The position numbers were made by a program, and so were the translations under genes. DNA of 47,084 nucleotides from Bacteroidales bacterium (GTDB taxonomy: Bacteria > Bacteroidota > Bacteroidia > Bacteroidales > FEN-979): positions 1 through 47,084 of the forward strand of contig JALNWE010000021.1 of NCBI GenBank assembly GCA_023231065.1, written 5' to 3'. Under the pieces are notes generated by a model, which worked only from the letters and a program-made list of their open reading frames with translations, did no database searches and had not been told where the DNA came from. Shown one piece after another: positions 1 through 7,774 of the stretch; position 1 is the first letter of the stretch, and each line of letters opens with the position of its first letter.

Positions 1-1
1 T

Positions 2-349
2 GAAAGAAAATTGAAAAAAAGATCATCTTCTTTCGAACTGACACTGTATCCAACCAGGGATATCCTCCGGGAATTGGGCCAAAAGAAAATGAAAAACCAG
101 ATCCTGGTGGGATTCGCACTGGAGACGGACAATGAGATTGTAAATGCAAAGTCTAAATTAAAGTCAAAAAATCTGGATTATATTATATTGAACTCACTGA
201 ACGATCAGGGTGCAGGCTTCGGGGGGGACACTAACAAGGTTACTATAATAGACCGGAAAGGGAAAATTTATCCTGGGATTCTCAAAAATAAGAATGAAGT
301 TGCGTCCGATATTTTTAATCTAATCACAAAAAAAATAAATCGTACTTGA
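2..349 (+). CDS. coaBC: CoaBC C-terminal fragment (phosphopantothenoylcysteine synthetase/decarboxylase)
   Basis: This is the 3' end of a gene that runs off the left edge; the frame is open from base 2. The visible 115 or so residues match the end of the CoaB (phosphopantothenate-cysteine ligase) half. They include the stretch LVGFALETDNE, which follows the PTRDILRELG segment, and the NSLNDQGAGFGGDTNKVTII segment that closes the CTP/4'-phosphopantothenate site. CoaBC makes 4'-phosphopantetheine precursors for coenzyme A in the cytosol. The in-frame TTG at 11 is not a credible start because family homology begins before it. The stop TGA overlaps the TTG start of the next gene (TTGA), so the two are probably translationally coupled. 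The coaBC-DUF4835-recN order is common in Bacteroidota. Confidence 0.88.
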   Translation, partial: ERKLKKRSSSFELTLYPTRDILRELGQKKMKNQILVGFALETDNEIVNAKSKLKSKNLDYIILNSLNDQGAGFGGDTNKVTIIDRKGKIYPGILKNKNEVASDIFNLITKKINRT

Positions 350-1251
350 AAAGAATCGCCATTTTTTTCATTCTGTTATTCCCGATTTTGCAAGTGACGG
401 GACAGGAGTTTAATTGCGTTGTAAGTGTCACTTCCCAGAAAGTGGAAGGAACCGACAAAAGGGTGTTTGAAACATTGCAAAATGCCATGTACGAGTTTAT
501 TAATAACCGAAAATGGTCGAATTATAACCTCAAAACAGAGGAGAGAATTGAAGGGACTATCCTGTTAACAGTTAATGAGCGACTTGGATCCGATGAATTC
601 AGAGGTAACCTGAATGTTGTATTACGGAGACCAGTATATAATTCTGCCTATAACTCCGTACTGTTAAACTATATTGATAAGGGATTCCAGTTCCGCTACG
701 TTGAATACCAACCACTTGATTACTCAGATGGTACATTTACCTCCAACCTCACTTCAGTACTTGCGTATTATGCCTACGTCTTTCTTGGTTATTACTTTGA
801 CTCATTCTCTCCCAGCGGTGGATCACAGTTTTTCGAAAAAGCCCAGGAAGTCGTCAATTCCGCTCAAAATGCAACTGAATCGGGATGGAAAGGGTATGAA
901 AGTGAAAAAAACAGGTACTGGCTGGTTGCTAATTTTTTAAATCCAGCTTATTCAGGATTACGCGATTTCTCATACAATTATCACCGGCTTGGCCTGGACC
1001 AGATGTATGAAAAAGTTGATGCCGGAAGAAACAGTGTGACCGAAAGCCTGAACGATATTCAAAAAGTATATATCGCAAGACCAGGATTATTTTCGCTTCA
1101 ACTTGTTTTTGATGCCAAACGGGATGAAATAATCAATATTTATGGAGATGAGAAGGTTTCACCCAATGAAAAGAACAACATCGTAAATATGATGAAGGAA
1201 ATGGATCCCTCGAATAGTTCGAAATACTCGTCAATCCTGGGCTCAAAATAG
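346..1251 (+). CDS. DUF4835 family exported protein
   Basis: A 301-residue protein with an N-terminal signal peptide (MKRIAIFFILLFPILQVTGQ, cleavage after about residue 20). The mature part starts EFNCVVSV and matches the Bacteroidota family DUF4835 over its whole length: an N-terminal FETLQNAMYEFINNRKW segment, the central YYAYVFLGYYFDSFSPSGGSQFF segment and a conserved tail near MKEMDPSNSSKY. Some databases label this family PorD and link it to type IX secretion; I treat that as a family label, not as something the sequence shows. The start is TTG and overlaps the coaBC stop by four bases. It sits directly upstream of recN, 31 bases away, as in many relatives. It is probably periplasmic; its biochemical function is not evident. 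Confidence 0.85.
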   Translation: MKRIAIFFILLFPILQVTGQEFNCVVSVTSQKVEGTDKRVFETLQNAMYEFINNRKWSNYNLKTEERIEGTILLTVNERLGSDEFRGNLNVVLRRPVYNSAYNSVLLNYIDKGFQFRYVEYQPLDYSDGTFTSNLTSVLAYYAYVFLGYYFDSFSPSGGSQFFEKAQEVVNSAQNATESGWKGYESEKNRYWLVANFLNPAYSGLRDFSYNYHRLGLDQMYEKVDAGRNSVTESLNDIQKVYIARPGLFSLQLVFDAKRDEIINIYGDEKVSPNEKNNIVNMMKEMDPSNSSKYSSILGSK

Positions 1252-1282
1252 AATACACCGGTTTTTCGCTATAATTCTACTG

Positions 1283-2938
1283 ATGCTTCAAAAACTATCA
1301 ATTGAGAATTATATACTGATCCATGAGCTGGAAGTCGAATTCCAGGCGGGATTTTCTGTAATTACTGGCGAAACAGGTTCCGGTAAATCGATTTTTTTAG
1401 GAGCCTTGGGTTTGATCCTGGGACAGCGGGCCGATACCGGTGTGCTTTTGAATAAATCGAAAAAGTGCGTTGTTGAAGGGGCTTTTCTAATCAAGGAATA
1501 TAACCTCGAAACTTTCTTTCAGGAACATGAACTTGATTTTGACGAATCTGCAATTCTTCGCCGTGAAATCAGCCAGACTGGTAAATCCAGGGCTTTTATC
1601 AATGATACTCCTGTCAATCTGTCAGTACTTAAAGAATTGGGTGATAAACTGGTAAATATTCACTCCCAGCATTCTATTATTACACTCAATGACGCTGACT
1701 TTCAATTAGCCGTTCTTGATAATTATGCCGGTATCCAACCTGCCCTTCAAACTTACAGATCACAATTTCTGAGGCTGTCAAGATTAAAAAAACAAAAGGA
1801 TGAGCTCCAGGAAAAAATTATCCGATCAAAAGAAGAACATGATTATTTTGCGTTTCTGTATAATGAGCTTTTAAACGCAAATCTGCAAACGGATGAACAA
1901 ATCCGGGCTGAAGAACGGTTGCAGATATTAACCCATGCAGAAGAAATAAAAACCGCACTGAGAAAAAGCATTGATCTGATTTCTGGTTCAGATGGTAATA
2001 TCACAGAACAGTTATTGGGTGTCATTAACAATCTCCAAAGTATTTCCAGGTATAATCCATCACTTAAAGAATTAATTGACAGATTAAATGTTAATGTAAT
2101 TGATATCAAGGATATATCACTTACATTATCATCTTTAGATGAACATATTGAAATCGATCAGGATGAGATTGAAGCTTTGACCGGACGATTAGATATCCTA
2201 TATAGGTTATTGCACAAACATCAAAAATCCTCCATTCATGAATTGCTCTCTCTACAGCTGGAACTTGAAAAAAAAATATTGTCCGCCGACAATATGTCTG
2301 AGCAGGTCAATACGTATAATGCAGAAATCAAGGAGCTTGAAAGAATACTATATCAAAAAGCACATGAAATTTCAGATGCCAGACATAAGGTGATCGGCAA
2401 TTTTGAAAAGGAAATTGTCGGTCTTTTAATAGTTCTTGGCATGAATCAGGCACGGTTTCAAATAGAATGTACATCTTCCGGCTTGCTGACATTGGATGGA
2501 ATTGATAAAGTTAGGTTTTTATTCAGTAGTAATAAAGGACTGGAGATCAATGAAGTATCAAAAATCGCATCGGGTGGTGAACTGTCCCGGTTAATGTTGA
2601 GTATTAAATCAATGATCAGCCAGAAAAACCTCCTTCCGACGATTTTTTTCGATGAGATTGACAGTGGCGTTTCAGGTGAAATTGCTGGAAAAGTTGGAAC
2701 TATCCTGAAGCAAATGGGAGCGAGGATGCAGGTTATTGCAATTACACACATCCCCCAGATTGCAGCAAAGTGCAATCAACATTTTTGGATATATAAAAAT
2801 GAATATCAAGATATTACAACGACTTATATTAAGCAATTGTCTAAGAAAGAACAAATTGAAGAAATTGCTAAAATGCTCAGTGATAATTTGGTTAGCCCCA
2901 GTGCAATAAGTAATGCTAAAGCATTACTTAATAATTAA
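1283..2938 (+). CDS. recN: DNA repair protein RecN
   Basis: A 551-residue SMC-like ATPase that acts early in double-strand-break repair. Visible features are a Walker A GETGSGKS at residues 29-36, a central helical coiled-coil-like region (about 150-360, rich in K/E/L/Q), an ABC-type signature ASGGELSRLML, and a Walker B with catalytic acid TIFFDEIDSG (Asp457/Glu458). A conserved H-loop follows (ITHIPQIAA). Length and domain order are normal for RecN. ATG start. It follows the DUF4835 gene with a 31-base gap, and fabI begins 40 bases downstream after an AT-rich spacer holding a small palindrome. Confidence 0.97.
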   Translation: MLQKLSIENYILIHELEVEFQAGFSVITGETGSGKSIFLGALGLILGQRADTGVLLNKSKKCVVEGAFLIKEYNLETFFQEHELDFDESAILRREISQTGKSRAFINDTPVNLSVLKELGDKLVNIHSQHSIITLNDADFQLAVLDNYAGIQPALQTYRSQFLRLSRLKKQKDELQEKIIRSKEEHDYFAFLYNELLNANLQTDEQIRAEERLQILTHAEEIKTALRKSIDLISGSDGNITEQLLGVINNLQSISRYNPSLKELIDRLNVNVIDIKDISLTLSSLDEHIEIDQDEIEALTGRLDILYRLLHKHQKSSIHELLSLQLELEKKILSADNMSEQVNTYNAEIKELERILYQKAHEISDARHKVIGNFEKEIVGLLIVLGMNQARFQIECTSSGLLTLDGIDKVRFLFSSNKGLEINEVSKIASGGELSRLMLSIKSMISQKNLLPTIFFDEIDSGVSGEIAGKVGTILKQMGARMQVIAITHIPQIAAKCNQHFWIYKNEYQDITTTYIKQLSKKEQIEEIAKMLSDNLVSPSAISNAKALLNN

Positions 2939-2957
2939 TTAATATATTTAATTAAAC

Positions 2958-2974
2958 ATTTACTTTAAGTAAAT
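2958..2974. promoter_or_regulatory. 17-bp palindrome just upstream of fabI
   Basis: ATTTACTT-T-AAGTAAAT is a perfect inverted repeat with a one-base centre, ending four bases before the fabI ATG. The surrounding spacer is almost pure A/T. It could be an operator for a regulator of fatty acid synthesis or just an AT-rich coincidence; no regulator is encoded nearby. Confidence 0.3.
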
Positions 2975-2978
2975 TGGC

Positions 2979-3815
2979 ATGTCACATGATCTCTTATCAG
3001 GAAAGAAAGGAATTATATTTGGCGCCCTTGATGAAAAATCGATTGCATGGAAAATAGCATCAAAAGCTCATGAGGAAGGAGCGCGTTTTACGCTCTCGAA
3101 TACCCCGGTCGCTTTACGTTTTGGTGAGCTCGATAAACTTGCTGAAAAGTGCGGCTCTGAAATCATACTTGCTGATGCCACAAGTGTCGCTGACCTTACC
3201 ACCGTTTTTGAGCAATCAATTAAGTTTCTTGGAGGAAAAATCGATTTCGTCCTCCATTCGGTTGCAATGTCCATGAATGTGAGAAAACACCGCGACTATG
3301 ATGATCTGGACTATGATTATTTCCAGAAAACAATCGATATTTCTGCGTTATCGTTCCATAAAATGTTGCAGGTCGCAAAAAAACTGGATGCCATTAATAA
3401 TTGGGGTTCTGTTTTAGCGCTTACTTATATTGCGGCACAAAGAACCCTGGTTGGATACAATGATATGGCTGATGCCAAAGCTTTATTGGAATCGATTACC
3501 AGAAGTTTTGGGTATATTTACGGACGGGAAAAGCAAGTCAGGATCAATACTATTTCACAGTCGCCAACCAGGACCACTGCTGGTTCCGGCATTAAGGGAA
3601 TGGATGGATTAATGGATTTTACCGACAGGATGTCACCACTTGGAAATGCCACGGCGGATGAGTGTGCCGACTTCTCGATCGTTTTATTTTCTGACCTTTC
3701 CAGGAAAATTACCATGCAGAACATTTATCATGATGGGGGTTTTTCAAGTATGGCAATGAGCATGAGGGCCATGGCCCAATATAACAAGTGTCTGGACGAA
3801 GAGAAGATTTTATAA
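2979..3815 (+). CDS. fabI: Enoyl-[acyl-carrier-protein] reductase (NADH)
   Basis: A 278-residue SDR-fold reductase that catalyses the last step of each fatty acid elongation cycle (trans-2-enoyl-ACP to acyl-ACP). The N-terminal nucleotide site GALDEKSIAWKIA has the FabI pattern rather than the usual SDR TGxxxGIG. The catalytic set is Tyr150, Tyr160 and Lys167 (Y-x9-Y-x6-K), the same spacing as the E. coli triad Tyr146/Tyr156/Lys163. The substrate loop SQSPTRTTAGSGI is present. In the active-site helix the sequence is YNDMADAK, where proteobacterial FabI has YNVMG; I take this as the Bacteroidota variant. ATG start at the head of the well-aligned MSHDLLSGKKGII. It is probably transcribed separately from the etf operon, whose promoter begins just after it. 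Confidence 0.95.
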   Translation: MSHDLLSGKKGIIFGALDEKSIAWKIASKAHEEGARFTLSNTPVALRFGELDKLAEKCGSEIILADATSVADLTTVFEQSIKFLGGKIDFVLHSVAMSMNVRKHRDYDDLDYDYFQKTIDISALSFHKMLQVAKKLDAINNWGSVLALTYIAAQRTLVGYNDMADAKALLESITRSFGYIYGREKQVRINTISQSPTRTTAGSGIKGMDGLMDFTDRMSPLGNATADECADFSIVLFSDLSRKITMQNIYHDGGFSSMAMSMRAMAQYNKCLDEEKIL

Positions 3816-3836
3816 ATCTCATTTTCCTCTTTTCAT

Positions 3837-3844
3837 TATCTTTG
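3837..3844 (+). promoter_or_regulatory. Bacteroidota -7 box for the etf operon
   Basis: TATCTTTG, an exact match to TAnnTTTG, lies 35 bases before the etfB start, right after the fabI stop. No clear TTTG is visible at the -33 spacing. It would start transcription near 3850 and drive the five-gene operon 3879-9559. Confidence 0.6.
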
Positions 3845-3878
3845 CACCCCAAAATCAGTTGTTAATTTTTTTAAACCA

Positions 3879-4628
3879 ATGAAGATATTAGTATGCATTA
3901 GTCATGTCCCTGATACAACCACTAAGGTTAAATTCACGGAGAACAATACCAAATTGGATACAGCGGGAATTCAATGGGTCATCAACCCCTGGGATGAATT
4001 GTCCCTTACCAGGGCGCTTGAGATTAAAGACGATCCCACAAGTGGTGTGACCCGGGTGACTGTTGCCCATGTCGGACTGGCGATTTCAGAACCTACTATC
4101 CGGAAAGCTTTGGCAATCGGAGCTGACGATGCGATCCGTATCAATGCAGATCCGACGGATGCATATTATGTTGCTGCCCAGTTGGCAACAGCCATCAAAA
4201 ATGAATCCTTCGACATCATTTTATGTGGGATTGAATCCAGCGATTATAACGGATCCAACGTAGGAGGGATGTTGGCTGAATTTTTAGGATATCCTTCGGT
4301 TTCCTCCGTTTCATCGGTAAAAATTGAAAACGGGAAAACCATTCTCCAACGCGAGATCGATGGCGGAAAAGAGGTCGTTACATTACAGCCCCCATTTATT
4401 GCCATTGTTCAGAAAGGAATAGCAAAAGAACCCCGGATCGCTGCGATGAGAGGTATTATGATGGCCAGGACAAAACCCATCAAAGTTGTTGAACCTGTTA
4501 CCTGTGAAACATTAACGGAATTAACTTCTTTCGAATTGCCAAAACCCAGGGCTGCCTGTAAATTCATTGATCCTGACAACCCGGGACAACTTTTTGAATT
4601 GTTACAAAACGAAGCCAAAATACTTTAA
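3879..4628 (+). CDS. etfB: Electron transfer flavoprotein beta subunit
   Basis: A 249-residue cytosolic subunit of ETF (FixA family), which carries electrons from acyl-CoA dehydrogenases to a membrane oxidoreductase. The start MKILVCISHVPDTTTKVKF is typical; the AMP/FAD-binding region reads CGIESSDYNGSNVGGMLAEFLGYPSVSSV, and the recognition loop KPRAACKFIDP lies near the C-terminus. Length is normal. It is the first gene after the TATCTTTG box and is followed 17 bases later by etfA. Sequence alone does not show whether this ETF is bifurcating. The downstream partners argue for a plain acyl-CoA-to-quinone role. Confidence 0.94.
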   Translation: MKILVCISHVPDTTTKVKFTENNTKLDTAGIQWVINPWDELSLTRALEIKDDPTSGVTRVTVAHVGLAISEPTIRKALAIGADDAIRINADPTDAYYVAAQLATAIKNESFDIILCGIESSDYNGSNVGGMLAEFLGYPSVSSVSSVKIENGKTILQREIDGGKEVVTLQPPFIAIVQKGIAKEPRIAAMRGIMMARTKPIKVVEPVTCETLTELTSFELPKPRAACKFIDPDNPGQLFELLQNEAKIL

Positions 4629-4645
4629 TTTAAATCAAATTCGCG

Positions 4646-5617
4646 ATGTCTGTTTTAATTTTTCTTGAGAATTGGGATGGAAAATTCAAGAAGCTCAGTT
4701 TTGAGCTGGCTTCTTATGGTTCAAAATTAGCAGAAATGCTTGAAAATGACGCTGTTGCATTAACGATTGGAAATGTTGGGCCTGAAGAATTATCGAAAAT
4801 CGGGAAATATGGAATAAGCCGGTTGATCCACATACAGGGACCTGAAGTGGATACGTTTGACAGTCAGATGTTTACTTTACTTATTAGCCAGGTTGTATCA
4901 CGCATCAACGCTTCTGTTGTCTTACTTTCCAATAACAACACCGGGAAAGCCATTGCTCCCAGGTTATCTGTGAGGTTAAAGGCAGGATTGGGGGCAGGGG
5001 TTAGTAAATTACCTTTGGAAATTAATCCCTTTATTGTATATAGAAAAGCTTTTTCCGGAAACGCCTTTGCACAAGTTGTTTTAAAAACAACCGTAAAAAT
5101 TCTGACCCTTGCGCAAAATTCTTTTGAGGTGATTGAAAATGAAAAAAATTTGGTCATTGAGAATATTCCTATCCCTGCTTCCGGCCTTGAAGCAAAAACA
5201 AAGGTTTTGGAAGTTCAAAAACAAACCGGTAAGATACTCCTGACCGATGCCGAAATTGTGGTATCCGGTGGAAGAGGAATGAAATCCCCGGATAATTGGG
5301 GACCTCTTGTTGAGCTCGCCGGATTATTAGGAGCAGCAACCGCTTGTTCCCGTCCGGTTTCCGATGAAGGTTGGCGATCCCATGATGAACATACCGGACA
5401 AACCGGTAAAATAATTTCCCCCAATCTCTATATCGCAGTTGGAATTTCGGGGGCTACTCAGCATCTTGCAGGGGTGAGCTCATCCAAATATATCGTTGCG
5501 ATCAATACCGATAAAGATGCTCCTATATTCGGAGCTGCCCAATATGGTATCGTGGGAGATGCAGGAAAAGTGCTGCCTCGTTTGGTTGAAGCATACCAAC
5601 AACTGAAAGCGAAATAA
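4646..5617 (+). CDS. etfA: Electron transfer flavoprotein alpha subunit
   Basis: A 323-residue FAD-binding partner of EtfB (FixB family). The C-terminal FAD domain is complete: VVSGGRGMKSPDNW (about residue 205), the stretch TACSRPVSDEGW, HTGQTGKIISPNLYIAVGIS with SGATQH near residue 268, and INTDKDAPIFGAAQYGIVGD. The N-terminal domain has the usual ETF alpha beta-alpha pattern. It begins 17 bases after etfB and ends five bases before the membrane FeS gene, so the genes are surely co-transcribed. Confidence 0.94.
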   Translation: MSVLIFLENWDGKFKKLSFELASYGSKLAEMLENDAVALTIGNVGPEELSKIGKYGISRLIHIQGPEVDTFDSQMFTLLISQVVSRINASVVLLSNNNTGKAIAPRLSVRLKAGLGAGVSKLPLEINPFIVYRKAFSGNAFAQVVLKTTVKILTLAQNSFEVIENEKNLVIENIPIPASGLEAKTKVLEVQKQTGKILLTDAEIVVSGGRGMKSPDNWGPLVELAGLLGAATACSRPVSDEGWRSHDEHTGQTGKIISPNLYIAVGISGATQHLAGVSSSKYIVAINTDKDAPIFGAAQYGIVGDAGKVLPRLVEAYQQLKAK

Positions 5618-5622
5618 AGGAC

Positions 5623-6942
5623 ATGATAAAACAAATCGTTTTTGCCACTGCCCTGATTGCTGCACTGGCCATTTTCTTCTTTACCATTTACCGTATATAT
5701 TCATATTTTAAACTGACACGGCCTGCATTCCCTGTCAGGAATTTCGGCCAACGGTTTCAGATCATGTTCAAGATTGCATTTGGACAGTCAAAGATCTTCC
5801 GTCGTCCCATCATCGGGCTTTTTCATGCAATGGTTTTCTGGGGTTTCTGTGTGATCCTGTTTGGAAGTATTGAAATGATCATCGATGGACTTTTCGGGTT
5901 CAAACGGGCATTGAACTTTTTAGGACCATTTTATGATATCATGATAGCAGCTGGCGATATTTTTGGCCTTCTTGTAGGTATTTCCATCCTGGTGTTTCTG
6001 TTTCGGAGACTTTTCTTACATATCAAGCGTTTCCAGGGAATTGAGATGAAACGGATCTCTCATCTTGATGCTAACCTGGCCCTGACCCTGATCCTGTTGC
6101 TGATGATTTCCTTACTGGGTATGAATAGCGCTTACTATAATGAAATGACACGGCTTGGACACCCGGTTTATGGGGCATATCCCATCAGCCATCATCTAAG
6201 CGCTTTTTTCGGAAATTCCCAGGTTGAAACTGTTTCAGTTGTTTATGAGGTTTGCTGGTGGACCCATATTTTACTGATTTTTCTTTTTGCCAATATCCTT
6301 CCTTATTCCAAACATTTTCATGTATTTATGTCGATCCCCAATGTGTTTTTATCGCGACTTGGACCATTGGGGAAACTTACAAATATGGATTCCATTACCC
6401 GGGAAGTCAAAATGATGCTGAACCCCGGTTCTATGGATGAGAGCGCCATACCGGACACACCACCTGAAAGGTTTGGAATAAAAGACGCTGAAGATCTGTC
6501 GTGGAAGAATTATCTGGATTCCCTGTCCTGTACAGAATGTGGCCGGTGTACATCCGTTTGTCCTGCAAACCTTACTGGAAAGCGTTTATCGCCTCGGAAG
6601 ATCCTGATGGATGTCCGTGCCCGGATGAAGGAAAAAGGTCCTGGATTGGTTAAAAACGGATCTTCGTACACAGATGATAAATCCTTACTGCGAAGCTATA
6701 TCACGGAGGAAGAAATTTGGGCATGTACAATGTGTAACGCATGTGCCAAAGAATGTCCTGTTAATATCAACCATCCTTCTATCATCATTGACATGCGCCG
6801 CTATCTGGTTATGGAGGAGGCTTCCGCTCCCGGCGAATTGAAAGGCGTGTTTAACAATATTGAAAATAATGGGGCGCCCTGGCAGTTTTCCCCTGAAGAC
6901 CGTATGAATTGGGCAAGAAATCTGGAAATCAGGGACAATTAA
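5623..6942 (+). CDS. Membrane FeS subunit of an ETF:menaquinone oxidoreductase-like complex
   Basis: 439 residues. The first 230 or so form a NarI/heme-b-like membrane domain with about five to six helices. Candidate heme ligands sit in GLFHAM, WWTHIL and SKHFHV. A soluble ferredoxin-like region then carries two CX2CX2CX3CP clusters: Cys303/306/309/313 and Cys368/371/374/378, enough for two [4Fe-4S] clusters. This is the layout of the first two-thirds of the fused EtfD/EMO FeS oxidoreductase (heterodisulfide-reductase-related). The missing CCG part is the next gene, 19 bases downstream. Inferred role: moving ETF electrons across the clusters and heme to menaquinone. Only five bases separate it from etfA. 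Confidence 0.85.
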   Translation: MIKQIVFATALIAALAIFFFTIYRIYSYFKLTRPAFPVRNFGQRFQIMFKIAFGQSKIFRRPIIGLFHAMVFWGFCVILFGSIEMIIDGLFGFKRALNFLGPFYDIMIAAGDIFGLLVGISILVFLFRRLFLHIKRFQGIEMKRISHLDANLALTLILLLMISLLGMNSAYYNEMTRLGHPVYGAYPISHHLSAFFGNSQVETVSVVYEVCWWTHILLIFLFANILPYSKHFHVFMSIPNVFLSRLGPLGKLTNMDSITREVKMMLNPGSMDESAIPDTPPERFGIKDAEDLSWKNYLDSLSCTECGRCTSVCPANLTGKRLSPRKILMDVRARMKEKGPGLVKNGSSYTDDKSLLRSYITEEEIWACTMCNACAKECPVNINHPSIIIDMRRYLVMEEASAPGELKGVFNNIENNGAPWQFSPEDRMNWARNLEIRDN

Positions 6943-6961
6943 TAAAATATCCTCTTGGAAC

Positions 6962-7756
6962 ATGAGCAATAGACCCATAGAGATACCAATAATGACAGAC
7001 TTGTTTGCCCGCGGTGAGCATCCGGAATATTTGTTCTGGGTGGGTTGCGCGGGCGCTTTTGACGACCGGTATAAAAAAGTTGCCCAATCATTTGCCAAGA
7101 TCCTTACACACCTGAAGGTGAGTTTTGCCGTTCTTGGAAAAGAAGAGTCCTGTACAGGTGATCCGGCCCGCAGAGCGGGGAATGAAATGCTTTACCAGAT
7201 GCAGGCGTTTCAGAATATCGAACGTCTCAATGGATATGGAATTAGTAAAATTCTGACAATTTGTCCCCATTGCTTTAATGTTTTCAAGAATGAATATCCG
7301 GATCTGGGAGGCCATTATGAAGTGATAAACTATCTTCAATTTCTCGATCAATGTATTTTGGATGGGAAATTGAAGCTCGATTCACAACTTTTTGATAATA
7401 CAGTGATCACGTATCACGATCCTTGTTATCTGGGACGCGCCAATGATATTTATTTTGAGCCCAGATCCATTTTAAAAAAACTTTCCAGTAAGGTAGTGGA
7501 AATGGAAAGGCACAAGAGTTTTGCTTTATGTTGTGGAGCTGGTGGGGGACAGATGTTCAAGGAAGCGGAAAAAGGAGATAAGGAAATCTTTATTGAACGG
7601 ACTGAAGAAGCTTTACAGACCCATGCCGCTATCATTGCGACCGCATGTCCCTTTTGCATGACCATGATAACCGACGGATTGAAATATAAAAATCAGGAAG
7701 ATTCAATAAAAAACTATGATATTGCAGAGTTAATAGTTCAGTCACTAAATATTTAA
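6962..7756 (+). CDS. CCG-domain (heterodisulfide reductase subunit-like) protein
   Basis: 264 residues with two cysteine-rich CCG-type domains. The first has FWVGCAGAFDDR, SCTGDPARRAGNE and ICPHC. The second has YHDPCYLGR, ALCCGAGGGQMF and ACPFC. This pattern belongs to HdrB/GlpC-type and EtfD C-terminal domains, which bind a non-cubane or [4Fe-4S] cluster. The first domain has SCTGDP where a full CCG would stand, so its cluster may be incomplete. No membrane segments are visible, so it probably docks on the membrane FeS protein encoded 19 bases upstream. Together the two equal one fused EtfD/EMO polypeptide. The acyl-CoA dehydrogenase gene follows after 18 bases. Confidence 0.85.
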   Translation: MSNRPIEIPIMTDLFARGEHPEYLFWVGCAGAFDDRYKKVAQSFAKILTHLKVSFAVLGKEESCTGDPARRAGNEMLYQMQAFQNIERLNGYGISKILTICPHCFNVFKNEYPDLGGHYEVINYLQFLDQCILDGKLKLDSQLFDNTVITYHDPCYLGRANDIYFEPRSILKKLSSKVVEMERHKSFALCCGAGGGQMFKEAEKGDKEIFIERTEEALQTHAAIIATACPFCMTMITDGLKYKNQEDSIKNYDIAELIVQSLNI

Positions 7757-7774
7757 CACCTAGAACCCTCAAAA

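Noticed and set aside
2458..2775. Minus-strand frames inside recN
   Set aside because: They are shadows of the recN coding sequence without independent similarity; the same holds for other antisense frames across the window.
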